Shown piece after piece: positions 1 through 9,960 of a stretch of 64,000 bases of DNA; position 1 is the stretch's first letter; every line of letters begins with the position of its first letter. The translations under genes and the position numbers were made by a program. Under the pieces are notes generated by a model that was not told where the DNA came from, ran no database searches, and saw only the letters and a program-made list of their open reading frames with translations. Source of the DNA: Armigeres subalbatus (lineage: Eukaryota; Arthropoda; Insecta; Diptera; Culicidae); NCBI RefSeq assembly GCF_024139115.2, contig NC_085140.1:413738283-413802282 (forward strand), given 5' to 3'.

Positions 1-456
1 GCGACAGATGGTGCGGTGCGGCAGCTTTCTTGTTCAAGTACACCTCGGTTTGCGTTGCTTGCGTTTTCATGGCACTTCGTTTGATTTTCTCTACCACTAC
101 GACCTCCTGCTGTTGCTGTTGGATCGCCGATGGTGCTGAGCTTGTTGTCAGCAGACCACCACTTCCAGGGGCAGGTTGATGGTGCTGTTGTTGCTGCTGC
201 TGTTGCTGTTGCATTACTGCTATGTGATGCTGGTGTTGATGTGGATGTTGACTAATGAGCTGCCCGGGATGAGCCTGGAGGTGCTGCAGGTGCTGGTGGG
301 TGTGAATGTGCTGGTGGACAGAGGGCGGTTGCGGCTGACCGACCTGTAGTTGCTGGTGTTGCTGCAACTGTTGGGCCAGGAGTGGCTGGTGGTTCGGCTG
401 CTGGAGTATGGAGTGCAAAGGCGTTCCATACTGTGCGACCGGTGGCTGATGCTGGG
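1..456 (-). CDS. Q/H-rich exon of a long minus-strand gene (partial, runs off left edge)
   Basis: On the minus strand one frame is open from 456 to the window edge (about 151 codons) with no ATG needed. It is preceded by a splice acceptor (AACCATCACCCTAG, ending at 457). The protein starts [19 protein letters not shown], passes through long Q and H runs (HPHQHQHH, then Q9 and QQQQQ), and ends in a basic segment containing [20 protein letters not shown]. The other minus frames have stops. CAG/CAC/CAA mixing within the runs, rather than a pure microsatellite, argues for coding selection. The first two bases complete a codon, so the preceding exon must end in phase 1; the candidate exon at 33580-33501 does. 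Such Q/H tracts are common in insect regulatory and neuronal proteins, but I do not recognise the gene. Confidence 0.7.
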
Positions 457-1599
457 CTAGGGTGATGGTTGGTTTTTTACCTCCTATCAGTCTTTCTTGG
501 CTTCTAGCTGCGACTAGACGGGATAGCGGTCGACCGCCCATGGCTTCATCGAAGGACGTCAGGGTGTACGAGCGGGCAAAGCTGACGTGCTTGGTCCTGT
601 TGAGAGAAAAGAATAGAATGAAATTCCAAGTGAGGAACGGTGAAACTTATACGACCGGGCACGGACAAAACTCACAACGGCACACCATTATGCACACTCG
701 CTTCTGGTCTCACACAGCACTACATTTTGAATGGAATTTCAATTGTCACACGTTCAACCAGTGCGACATGGTCATCCCAAATGACATCACTTCAGAGCGT
801 GTAGTAGAATAATGGGAAAATCTTGGGGTCAATTGATTGTGGTTTCGATGCATGCTACCCTCTACAGATTAGTTCCACTTTTCATTGGTGTACAGATTGG
901 AGTGATTTGAATTTCATGCAAAAATCTGTGAGGACGTCTTTGGCACAAACTAGAATATACTCTTTGACACCATCTCGAATCCATCTAAAATTTAGAATTT
1001 CAAGGCGATTTCATGCAACAATAGTAAAAAAAAAATCGATCTCTAAAGTGGCTGCACCGTTATCGGCACATTTCAAACACAGTTTTCATATGATTTTATT
1101 TGGATGGATTTGGGAAAATGGTTTGCCAAAGCTACTGGGGATAATGATCTAATTCAATGTTTTTTTTAATCAAAAAATAATAACAAGAACCAAAAGCCAG
1201 TTTTTTAAACTTGCAATTTTTCTGCTGGAATCACGAAATTAAGCTGGAGTAAGTTGATTTAATTAGGCAAGGAAATATTAAATTGAAAAGAAAACCAAGC
1301 AGTACAATTCAATCCGATTTGATTGCAGCTGCTCAAACACAACTTGAACCGATCGTTTATTTGTCACGTTTATGACAAACGCGTTACTGAGGAATGAAAA
1401 ATATTTTATCTATTTTAAGTCTTATTTTATTTACGTTCCATCTTCAAAAAATTACATCTTTGTTCAATTTCAACACAATTTAAATAATTTTATCAACTGT
1501 AGTTTGATTCCATTTGGAAGCCTATCAATCTTGCATTATCATTGAAAATTATGCTCTTGGAGGAATGGGGGTCCTGCACCGATATAATCGATGTATTCA
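457..1599. other. Probable intron, no gene seen
   Basis: AT-rich sequence directly upstream, in minus-strand sense, of the Q/H-rich exon. The two short open frames at 462-812 and 823-1152 show no domain, composition bias or splice logic. I see no repeat family here. Confidence 0.4.
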
Positions 1600-1890
1600 T
1601 TCCTCCTTAGTCGTGCCCTCCTTAGCCGTGCGGTAAGACGCGCGGCTACAAAGCACGACCATGCTGAGGGTGGCTGGGTTCGCTGGGTAGGCAATTTTCG
1701 AATTGGAAATTGTCTCGACTTCCCTGGGCATAAAAGTATCATCGTGCTAGCCTCATGATATATACGAATGCAAAAATGGTAACTTGGCTTAGAAACCTCG
1801 CAGTTAATAACTTTGGAAGTGCTTAATGAACACTAAGTCGCGAGGCGGCTCTGTCTCAGTGTGGGGATGTAATGCCAATAAGAAGAAGAA
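1600..1890 (+). mobile_element. tRNA-derived SINE, Feilai-like, copy 1
   Basis: A tRNA-like head (CCTTAGCCGTGCGGTAAGACG, box A-like) is followed by a box B region interrupted at GGCTGGGTTCGCTGGG, where the GATTCCCGGTGCCG stretch seen in the 12.4-kb copy is missing. The body continues through AATTGTCTCGACTTCCCTGGG and ends CAGTGTGGGGATGTAATGCC with an AAGAAG tail. It aligns along its length with the copies at 12368 and 18372. The SINE type is clear; the Feilai name is from memory. The box B deletion makes this copy probably inactive. Confidence 0.75.
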
Positions 1891-2750
1891 TTCACATCTT
1901 ACTCAGAATAGCGTCACATGACTTGTTGACATGAAACTTGTTTCTCTGTAAGTCAATAACTTCTGTCACTAACGGCTCAAAAAATCTTTCATTTGATCAA
2001 ATAGAACGGAAGTTTCCACCGAGAAGCAGTAGTACTGCCAATCAAATAAATCATTTCCTGATTAACTTGAATCACTGTGGAAGCATTGCATAATTGATTC
2101 CTTTTCGGTGAAATTACGTTCAATGTTGGTTTCCCTTCTGGGACTGAATGTTGTTTTTTACTACGAATGTGAGCACGAATGAAACAGCTTCTTTTTTAGA
2201 AAACAATGTTAAGGGAATGAGGAACAGAGCATGGATAATAGTCAATAGCCAAATAGCTTTAAAATTTGCTTCATTTAACATTCTGAAATCTTTTAGTTTT
2301 GATTAGTTAGGACCAAATAATCATAAAGGTGACGTACTTAACTGAAATAACTGACACAACGAAAGCATGACGTAATGTGCAAAACTGTTTCTCTTAAATG
2401 GTCAAAGATTATAATTTCAGGAGTTTGGAGTACATCTCCTTAGCAGCGTTAGTGTGCATGAGTCAGTCTGTTGAGTTTAACGTTTTGAAAATATGTGAAG
2501 AAAATCAAAATCAGTGAATTGACGATTAATTTTGTTTGGAATTCATCCGCTTGGCGGCGCATATAATGTGATAACTGCTAGTTTGAAGGACTTCAATTTT
2601 CCCCGGGAATCAACTTCCCGGAAAACGAGAAATGAAATATTTGTGCCGGGAAATAAAGAAAACTCTTGAAACTAATTTAAAATCCTAGTTTAAATTTTGA
2701 CGTAAAATATGACTTCGAAAAAAAAAATAGCTTGGACTGAAAATATACCC
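1891..2750. other. AT-rich sequence, nothing recognised
   Basis: No long open frame, inverted repeat or tandem repeat was noticed. Confidence 0.3.
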
Positions 2751-2889
2751 CAGTCAATACCAAATCGTATATGATGCAATATAAGATGTTAAAGTGGAGG
2801 TGATATACGTATATGTTGTATGGAAAAGTACTTATATCGCCTCCACTTCAGCATCTTATGTGACGTCATATACGATCTTGCGTTGGCTG
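2751..2889. mobile_element. Short MITE, family shared with 46325-46468
   Basis: Imperfect terminal inverted repeats of about 55 bp: the left arm runs CAGTCAATACCAAATCG...GTGGAGGTGATATA and the right arm reads back CAGCCAACGCAAGATCG...GTGGAGGCGATATA. No coding capacity. The second copy at 46.3 kb shows this is a dispersed family and not a chance palindrome. Confidence 0.75.
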
Positions 2890-3744
2890 GAACACTCGAC
2901 TTCCGGGATGCTTGCTACTGTGTCCTCAAATGATGAAAGAATTGTTGAAAGCCTGAAAGTTTTTTGTTCAGTTCGAAAAGCGTTCACTCCTTCTACAAAG
3001 CGTTAACCATGACATAAGTATCAGCAACTGCTCTGGCTCAAGAGTACGATGGGCAGTATCCTGATAAGCTCCGCTTTGTGCTACTTTTCCACATTTTTCC
3101 ATGAACTTTTTCAGGTTGTGGCCGCATTTTTCCCTAATTTCGGGGCAACGACGGCTTCGAGAGATTCTCTTCTATTATCACAGAAATATTAATAACATTA
3201 ACTATTCCTTAACTCGGCGACATATTGTTTTAGTACAAACAATTTTCTGGTCTTGTTAGTTTGAAGGATAAACCATTTTTATTTATGTACGGCCATATGA
3301 ATAAATTTTCAACTTTAAATGCTTTTTAAACAGATGAACGAACATATTTGGAGAAAAATATGGTTCCATTCGGAATAAAAAAAGAACTTTCAGACAAGTG
3401 CTCGATTGTCGTACTTAAATGATCTTGACTATACTTCTTTTTTTTTCAGTCAAACTTTGGTTGAAATGCCGAACAGCACTAACACTAATTTCTTCATAAT
3501 CCAAGAATTAATCAAGCTAAGGGAACCAAATTTGGAATATGAAGGTTTTGGATGACAAGAAGTGTTCCTATGGTGACCGAGACCCCTCCCCTAGCGAACC
3601 GATTTATCAACTGTCTTCCAAATAAAATTGCGAATATAAAATTAATTCAGGGAATAAATCTATTTCAAGCGAAACGAGGTTCGTCAGGTCTGATAGTTTT
3701 ATAATAAAACTTTACATATTCGAGAACGGTGAAAGAATAAGTAC

Positions 3745-4285
3745 TGTGAAGGACAAAAGGTTGAAAGGACAAAAGGTCGAAAAGACAAAAGGTCGAAAGG
3801 AACAAAAGGTCAAAAGAACAAAAGGTCGAAAGGACGAAAGATCGGAAGGACAAAATGTCGAATGGACAGCATGTCGAAAGGATAAAAGGTTGAAAGGACA
3901 AAATATCGGAAGGATAAAAGGACGAAAGAATAAAATGTTGTCAAAAAGTCAAAAGGTCGGAAGTCAAAAGTTTGAAGGACAAAAGGTCGAAGTACATTCA
4001 AAGTTAATTGCCCATATATTCCGGCCACCCAGAGTGAAATTGATTACTATGTCTGAAACTCGATTATGCATATGCACAACATGTAATAGATTTAGTTCGG
4101 AAGAGGTATTGGAGGGTAAACACTCCCTTCGGTGGGGCTTGATCCCACGATACCAGTACGCTAGACAGGTGCTTCCCCTACTAAACCACGAAGGACCTCC
4201 GTCGTCCTCCGAAGCTTAGCGGGTCGAAGGAAATGAGGGTCGAAAAAATGACAGAAGGTGGAAGGAAAAACAGGTCGTAAGAACG
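3745..4285. repeat. Degenerate word array (GGTCGAAAGGACAAAA)n interrupted by a SINE
   Basis: About 15-17-bp words of the form AAAAGGTCGAAAGGAC repeat from 3745 to about 3990. A SINE-like insertion follows, and the same words resume in the same orientation from 4217 (GGGTCGAAGGAAATGAGGG). Related arrays lie at 37645-37735, 41754-41780 and, inverted, 44540-44696. The open frames here are artefacts of the repeat. Confidence 0.75.
3991..4216 (-). mobile_element. tRNA-derived SINE inside the word array
   Basis: Read on the minus strand, the head is GTCCTTCGTGGTTTAGTAGG (box A-like), then CGTACTGGTATCGTGGGATC and AAGCCCCACCGAAGG (box B-like), followed by a non-tRNA body ending near CAATTAACTTTGAATGT. 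It interrupts the surrounding array, which continues on both sides. It belongs to a different SINE family from the Feilai-like copies. Boundaries are good to about 10 bp. Confidence 0.6.
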
Positions 4286-4839
4286 GAAAACCGAATTCAC
4301 CACTTTTTGAAATTTCATTTTTCTAGTTTAGAATTAATTTTTAACCAGATTTGAACAAGCATTGAAGTTGATATTATTGAACGACATCAAACACTTTTTG
4401 AAATCTCAACAATTTAAAAATTACAAAACAAATATCAAAGTATCCCGTCTAAGGACGGTCTTGGGCGTTAGAGGGCTACTAGTTGACATCAAAATGAAAC
4501 CCAAACGTTCACAAATCACATAATGCAAAATTGGGCAATTCCATATCCCTCCCTACTTTACAGCGTAACGTAACGGTTTCTTACAATAAAAATAAATTTA
4601 TTATATTCGTTTATAGTAACTTAAAACAAGTTTTGTAACTTAAAACGTTACATCTTTTGAGCAAATAAAAATAAAATTACTGTCACTAGAAGAAAATCAT
4701 TTTCATGAAGTTAAAATCATTTTCATGAAAATGAGTGCAGAACCATTTTCTGGAATTACAATTTAAGTGAATAAAGACTGGCAACACTTTGATTTGACAA
4801 TATACCTCTGAAGAATACCCTAAGTTTGAACAACAAATT

Positions 4840-5240
4840 ATAAGCAGGAGGTCGTGGGTTCAATTCCAGGCTCGTCCCTCTCCTACTTTGTATTTCTATC
4901 TTAGTTCTTTCTGTATTTCACGTTCTACCAAAACGATTCCTGCTGTTATAATCTTCCACACAATCCCAAAATCTCCCGTGGCACCTATGAGAGGTCGTAG
5001 AGTTCTCTGCATCTTTCTTAAGTAGATGTACAACTAACCATCCTTCCCCTTCCTTAGCATTCGCAAGGACGTGGCCAGGACAGATCTCGACTATTGGAGA
5101 CTGCATTGCTTCCATCTAAGAGATAGTGATTTGTCCCAAATCAATATCTGTGGTAACGGATGAAAGTGATGCCGTCTTGGTTTGTATCACCTACGAATTT
5201 GTGCGAAATGCTCAATGCCAATGCTAATAAGAATGTTAGT
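4840..5240 (+). mobile_element. SINE-like fragment with box B, head truncated
   Basis: GTCGTGGGTTCAATTCCAGG near 4850 is a good box B, but no convincing box A precedes it, so the 5' part looks lost. The body runs through the CTCCCGTGGCACC and AGATCTCGACTATTGGAGAC segments, which I associate with a dispersed mosquito SINE from memory. The 3' end is not defined. Confidence 0.4.
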
Positions 5241-5373
5241 TTGAAAATAGATTAATAATGATTTATTTGTAGGGTGCAATGATCTTACATTCCAATGATT
5301 TGATTACATTCAATGGAAATGCTATGGAAAGTAGAAAAGGATGATTTTTTACAATTTTGTAAACAAAGTGTCC

Positions 5374-5374
<1 letters not shown>

Positions 5375-5433
<59 letters not shown>
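5375..5433. repeat. (TA)n microsatellite
   Basis: Uninterrupted TA dinucleotides for nearly 60 bp. Confidence 0.97.
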
Positions 5434-5438
<5 letters not shown>

Positions 5439-5740
5439 TTGGGGAGTTCACAACAGGGAAAAAGAACATTCCTAAACGGAACATGAAAATCAAATGAAGT
5501 GTCGACTACGACAGAGATAGCAATAAATAATGATAGCTTATTTGAAATCCAATCATAGTATGCATGTGGTATGCCAGTATACTACGAATCAAATTAGAAC
5601 AATTTTGAATATTCTATCTCAGCAGGCTGACATCAGATTGGCATTGGGACAGAGCGTAACGAAGGAAACAAATGGAGATCATTTATTGTTTGATTCTTGA
5701 TGCGTAAAAAAGTATCAAAATGTTCGACTTTGAACCTTAA

Positions 5741-5946
5741 GGTCACTCCTGACGGAATCCAAGATTAAAAGTGCTCGCGTTTTCGGGGGCACACCACTCG
5801 ATACGGAGGCAACGCACAACTGTCATTTTTATTATTTCACGCATGCTGCGACGCAGCAAAGCTAAATCAACAAAAATGACAGTTGTGCGCCGCCTCTGAA
5901 TCGAAAACGCGAGCACTTTTAATCTTGGATTCCGTCAGGAGTGACC
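5741..5946. mobile_element. MITE with TTAA target duplication (piggyBac-like)
   Basis: A 206-bp element flanked by TTAA on both sides (5737-5740 and 5947-5950). The terminal inverted repeats begin GGTCACTCCTGACGGAATCC and continue through AAAAGTGCTCGCGTTTTCG, with further pairing (GCACAACTGTCATTTTT) toward the centre, so most of the element folds back. No coding capacity. The TTAA target is the piggyBac signature, so a related transposase in trans is inferred. Confidence 0.85.
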
Positions 5947-6114
5947 TTAATTTCCTGTGGAAGAGTCAATTTAGTTCGAATTTTCGGTTCGGTTCATTTA
6001 ATTCACATCCCGGATAAAAATGTACCATTATTGGTTCAATAGTACAAACAATTGATCCACCATATAATGTATAGTATACAATAGAAAACATTGTTTTTGA
6101 TGCATTGTTTTTGA

Positions 6115-6437
6115 ATGAATCGCCTCCTTTGAGCGGCACACTAGGAGTTAACTTTCAGAAATCAGTATGGCGAAACGCATCTAAAGTTTAATATCCCGAA
6201 AATAATCACCTTAATCGAAAAAATATTTGGTAGACGTAGTAGCAGACACCTTCCTACATAACTGGTACCAAATAGATTTTCGTGGAAAGTTCCTGCTGTT
6301 CAGAAAACCTCCGTTTTAGATGTCTTTCGCCATACGAACTTCAAGTGGTTAACTCATGCTGGCTATTTTTACATATACGTTAGCGTCTGGATAAGGCAGT
6401 GGAGGGTAGGAAACCAACCACTGTATGTGATTCATAC
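6115..6437 (+). repeat. Dispersed repeat, copy 1
   Basis: Runs from GAATCGCCTCCTTTGAGCGG to CCACTGTATGTGATTCAT and is repeated in direct orientation at 6785-7232. Shared blocks include ACTTTCAGAAATCAGTATGG, CACCTTCCTACAT..CTGGTACCAAATAG and TTAGATGTCTTTCGCCATAC. Class unknown; no terminal inverted repeat seen. Confidence 0.7.
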
Positions 6438-6784
6438 TTTAAGAACATACAAATTAATCATTCACAGCTTTTGAATTGTTTTCTAAAATTGCATTTTGAC
6501 ATTATAACAATGTATTTTTTTTCCTTTATTTTTATATTTAAAATAAATCGTAGATTTCTGTGAAATTTCACCGAAATCTCAACAACAGATTTGTTCGTTT
6601 AATGATTTTACAGATTTTCGGTGGTTTTTACTGTTGAACAAAGGAAAACATCGCAAAAAATCAGTAAACTAATTATCGAACAATAACTTTTTATTCAGAA
6701 CACTTGCGAAAATGAAACAAAATGATGATGATGATGATGGTTGCTATGCAAATTTACCAAAACATAACACCGAGCCGTTGATTC

Positions 6785-7232
6785 AGTGAATCGCCTACTT
6801 TGAGCACACTAGGAGCTAACTTTCTGAAATCAGTATGGCGAAAGGCATCTAAGGTTCGATTGCTCAATATTAAGCACCTTCATCGAAAAAATATTTGGTA
6901 GGCATAGTAGCGGACAGTAGCAGCGAACTTTTCCATTATTTTGAGAAAACCCGCATTAGATGTCTTTCCCTATACAAATTTCTCTATACAATTTTCTCAA
7001 AATTAAGCACCTTTGTCGAAAAATATTTGGTAGGCGTAGTAGCGAACACCTTCCTACATGACTGGTACCAAATAGTTTTTCGTGAAAAGTTTCTACTGTT
7101 GAGAAAGCCCGCGTTAGATGTCTTTCGCCATACAAACTTCAGATGGTTAATTCATGCTGGCTAGTTTTACATACGATAGCGCATGGATGCTGGCAGAGGC
7201 GGGTAGGAAACCAGTCACTGTATGTAATTCAT
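6785..7232 (+). repeat. Dispersed repeat, copy 2 with internal duplication
   Basis: Second direct copy of the 6115 repeat. The middle block (CGAAAAAATATTTGGTAGGC through TTAGATGTCTTTC) occurs twice, near 6885-6970 and 7015-7130, which explains the greater length. The open frame at 6895-7164 is a by-product of this duplication. Confidence 0.7.
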
Positions 7233-7486
7233 TGATGGTGAAATTGACCGAAAACTGTGGAATGATTTAATTGTATTAGGGTGGCTTAAATTAGTATGGA
7301 AAAACTTATTTCAATTGTATTAATGGGCCGCTAATTTATTTGGTTCTATTTGATGCTTTGATGCTCTGAACAAAATTTCAGCCAAATCGGTCAACGTTTG
7401 GGCGGTGCTAAACTCGTTGAAAGTTTATATGCAAAAATGTATGCAGAAACATCCAAAAACAGTGATTTGCAGTTAGACGGCACAAT

Positions 7487-7800
7487 TTACGATAAAGACC
7501 TATGATACTCATTCAGATCTTGAAGAATTTAATAGAGAATGTTATGCTGAAAACAGCGAAAAGATTAGTGTTTGCTCGGCGAAGTTATTAGCATTTCTCT
7601 GAAGTGGGGTTTGAGTAAATTTCGTTTCTTTTTCCTTTGAAAAGAAATAAATTTACCCTTACCACACTCCAGTAAAATGCTAATATCTTTGCCTAAACTC
7701 TAATCTCCTCGCGGTTTTCAGCATAACATTGTGTACTTAATTCTGCAAAAACATAAAGAGTATCATGGTTTTTCGTCGTAAATTGTAAATAAATTTTAAT
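7487..7800. mobile_element. Long imperfect palindrome (foldback MITE)
   Basis: Two arms of about 150 bp face each other around 7637. Left-arm blocks ATTTACGATAAAGACC, ATGTTATGCTGAAAAC, TATTAGCATTT and GTAAATTT recur in order in the reverse complement of the right arm. GGGTGGCTTAAATTAGTATGG at 7279 may be the true left end of a longer element. No coding capacity. Confidence 0.7.
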
Positions 7801-7946
7801 AAATCCCTCTTCTTTTTTCGTTTAATAAATCCCTCTTTTATTGAAAATACATATATTCAAATACCTACACTAGCTTTCTTTGAACAATCGCAGATATATC
7901 GACAAAAGGAAGTAACATTGTTTTTGTCATTTATATTGGGAACGAC

Positions 7947-8152
7947 CAGGGTAGAAATCCTTCTGTTTTGGCTTTTCTGGTCATAGAATTTATAAAGCGG
8001 AGTGATTCTACAACATCCGACGTTTCGACCCTTGGTTTGGGCCTTGGTTTCGACCTCCCTGAAGAAGGCTTAAACCAAGGGTCGAAACGTCGGATGTTGT
8101 AGAATCACTCCGCTTTATAAATTCTATGACCAGAAAAGCCAAAACAGAGGGA
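7947..8152. mobile_element. Near-perfect palindrome of about 200 bp
   Basis: Arms of about 85 bp: the left begins AATCCTTCTGTTTTGGC and runs through ATTCTATGACC and GATGTTGTAGAATCACTCC complements to GACGTTTCGACCCTTGG; the right arm is its close reverse complement. The short spacer contains CTGAAGAAGGC. Almost no divergence between arms, so either young or kept alike by gene conversion. Confidence 0.85.
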
Positions 8153-8574
8153 TTGTTTCTGTCGTTGCAACACACTTCTTCCAATCTACTAGGTAGGGTA
8201 GTGAGCTAATTCCCGTCGTAGTAGGTAGTGCTTGGTTTTCGAATCTAATTTATACGCTATCCCAACTACTTACTCTAACTAAGTTGTATGTAACACGTAT
8301 TTTATAGTTCCTAGTTTTCATTGTGTACTATTAGCGCATTGAACAAATCATAGTTTATTGAGAATCGGCAATCAAAAACACCCTTCAAAATTTTCAAATT
8401 TATCTTATGAAAATCTGTTTACGTCCATGAGAATTTTCATTCGTCCAGTATAAAATTCAATGGATTGCTATCAAATAAATCTGTTGGTATTGGTGTGCGA
8501 TTTCTACAAGTACACCAAATTAGTTTTTTATGCGGTATCATACCGTGTTAAATAAGAATAACATAATTTCAATC

Positions 8575-9430
8575 AATATTGGCCTGTTCTGAATATGATA
8601 TGTGTACATTGTGAAACATAGAATAGAATATGTGTATGAAGCATGTTTGCGGTTATCCAAGAAACACCTGAAGTGGAGGCATTCAGATCTTTACGCGTAA
8701 CCAATGATCTACATTCTACAGGCCTGTTTTGTAAATGTAATGTACCCATTGTGGTACATATGATAGAATCTGCATATGGAAGATTTTCTCGGTTATCCAA
8801 GAAATCCCTGAAGTGAAGGTCATCAAGTCTACAGGCATAACCAATGATCTACAGGCCTGTGTTATAAATGTAATGTACCCGTTGTGGTACATATGATATA
8901 ATGTGCGTATGGAAGATCTTCACGGTTATCCAAGAAATCCCTGAAGTGAAGGCCATCAGGTCTACAGGCATAACCAATGATCTACAGGCCTGTTTTATTA
9001 ATGTAATGTACCCGTTGTTGTACATATGATATAATATGCGTATGGAAAATCTTCACGGTTATCCAAGAGATCCCTGAAGTAAAGGCCTTCAGATCTACAC
9101 GCGTAACCAATGATCCACAGACTTGTTTTGTAAATGTAATGTACCCATTGTGGTACATATGATAGAACCTGCGTATAGAAGATCTTCACGGTTATCCAAG
9201 AAATACCGGAAGTGAAGGTTATCAGGTCGACACGCGTAACCAATGATCTACAGGCCTGTTTTGTAAATGTTATGTACCCATTGTGGTACATATGACAGAA
9301 TCTGCGTATGAAAGCCGTTCGCGGATATCCAAGAAATACCTAAAGTGGAGGCGTTCAGGTCGACACGCGTAACCAACGATCCAAAGGCCTGTTTTGAATA
9401 TGTAATGTACCCATTATGAAGAGAGCATGT
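8575..9430. repeat. 133-bp minisatellite, about 6.4 copies (left arm)
   Basis: The GTACCC landmark recurs at 8742, 8875, 9008, 9141, 9274 and 9407, exactly 133 bp apart. Each unit holds GGTTATCCAAGAAATCCCTG, CGCGTAACCAATGATC and a GTAC..GTAC dyad (GTACCCATTGTGGTAC). The ORFs on the minus strand are repeat translations. Confidence 0.92.
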
Positions 9431-9960
9431 ACCATATTTCAAACCGGAAAATTTATCTTTAGTTCCGCGTTGAGATCGAAAGGCCGTACTCTAGGAATTT
9501 CTCGACCAAGAACATATGCTGTGAACACATTCTGTTCTTTGTACTACAGAAAGCATGTACCATATTTGAAACCGGAAAACTGATCTTTAGTTACGCGTGT
9601 AGATCAAAAGGCCTTACCCCAGGGATTTCTTGGATGACCATGAACATATGCTGTGAACGCATTCTGTTCTTTGTACTACAGAGAGCATGTCCCATATTTT
9701 AAACCGGAAAACTGATCTTCAGTTACGCGTGTAGATCAAAAGGCCTTACTGCAAGGATTTCTTGGATGACCATGACATATGCTGTGAACGCATTCTGTTC
9801 TTTGTACTACAGAGAGCATGTTCCATATTTGAAATCGGAAAATTGATCATCTACGTATCCTTTCTCTGTACCACAAGGATCATGTACCATACTTAAAACA
9901 GGACTGCAAATCTTTGTTCCTGAGCTCAAGCCATTTCTTGGATAACTGGATGACTTGTCT
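9424..9960. repeat. About 131-bp minisatellite, roughly 4 copies (right arm, inverted relative to the left array)
   Basis: The GCATGT landmark lies at 9424, 9553, 9685 and 9816. Units carry AGTTACGCGTGTAGATC and CAGGGATTTCTTGGAT, which are reverse complements of blocks in the 8575-9430 array. The two arrays are therefore one diverged unit arranged head to head, as in foldback elements. Copies become degenerate toward 9960. Confidence 0.85.

Noticed and set aside
4105..4216. tRNA gene on the minus strand
   Set aside because: Good internal promoter boxes but the sequence continues into a SINE body and interrupts a tandem array.
3746..4219. 157-codon K/R-rich frame
   Set aside because: Composed of GGTCGAAAGGAC words plus antisense SINE.
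8573..9442. Series of similar minus-strand frames suggesting a gene family
   Set aside because: All arise from one 133-bp tandem unit; the period is not a multiple of 3.
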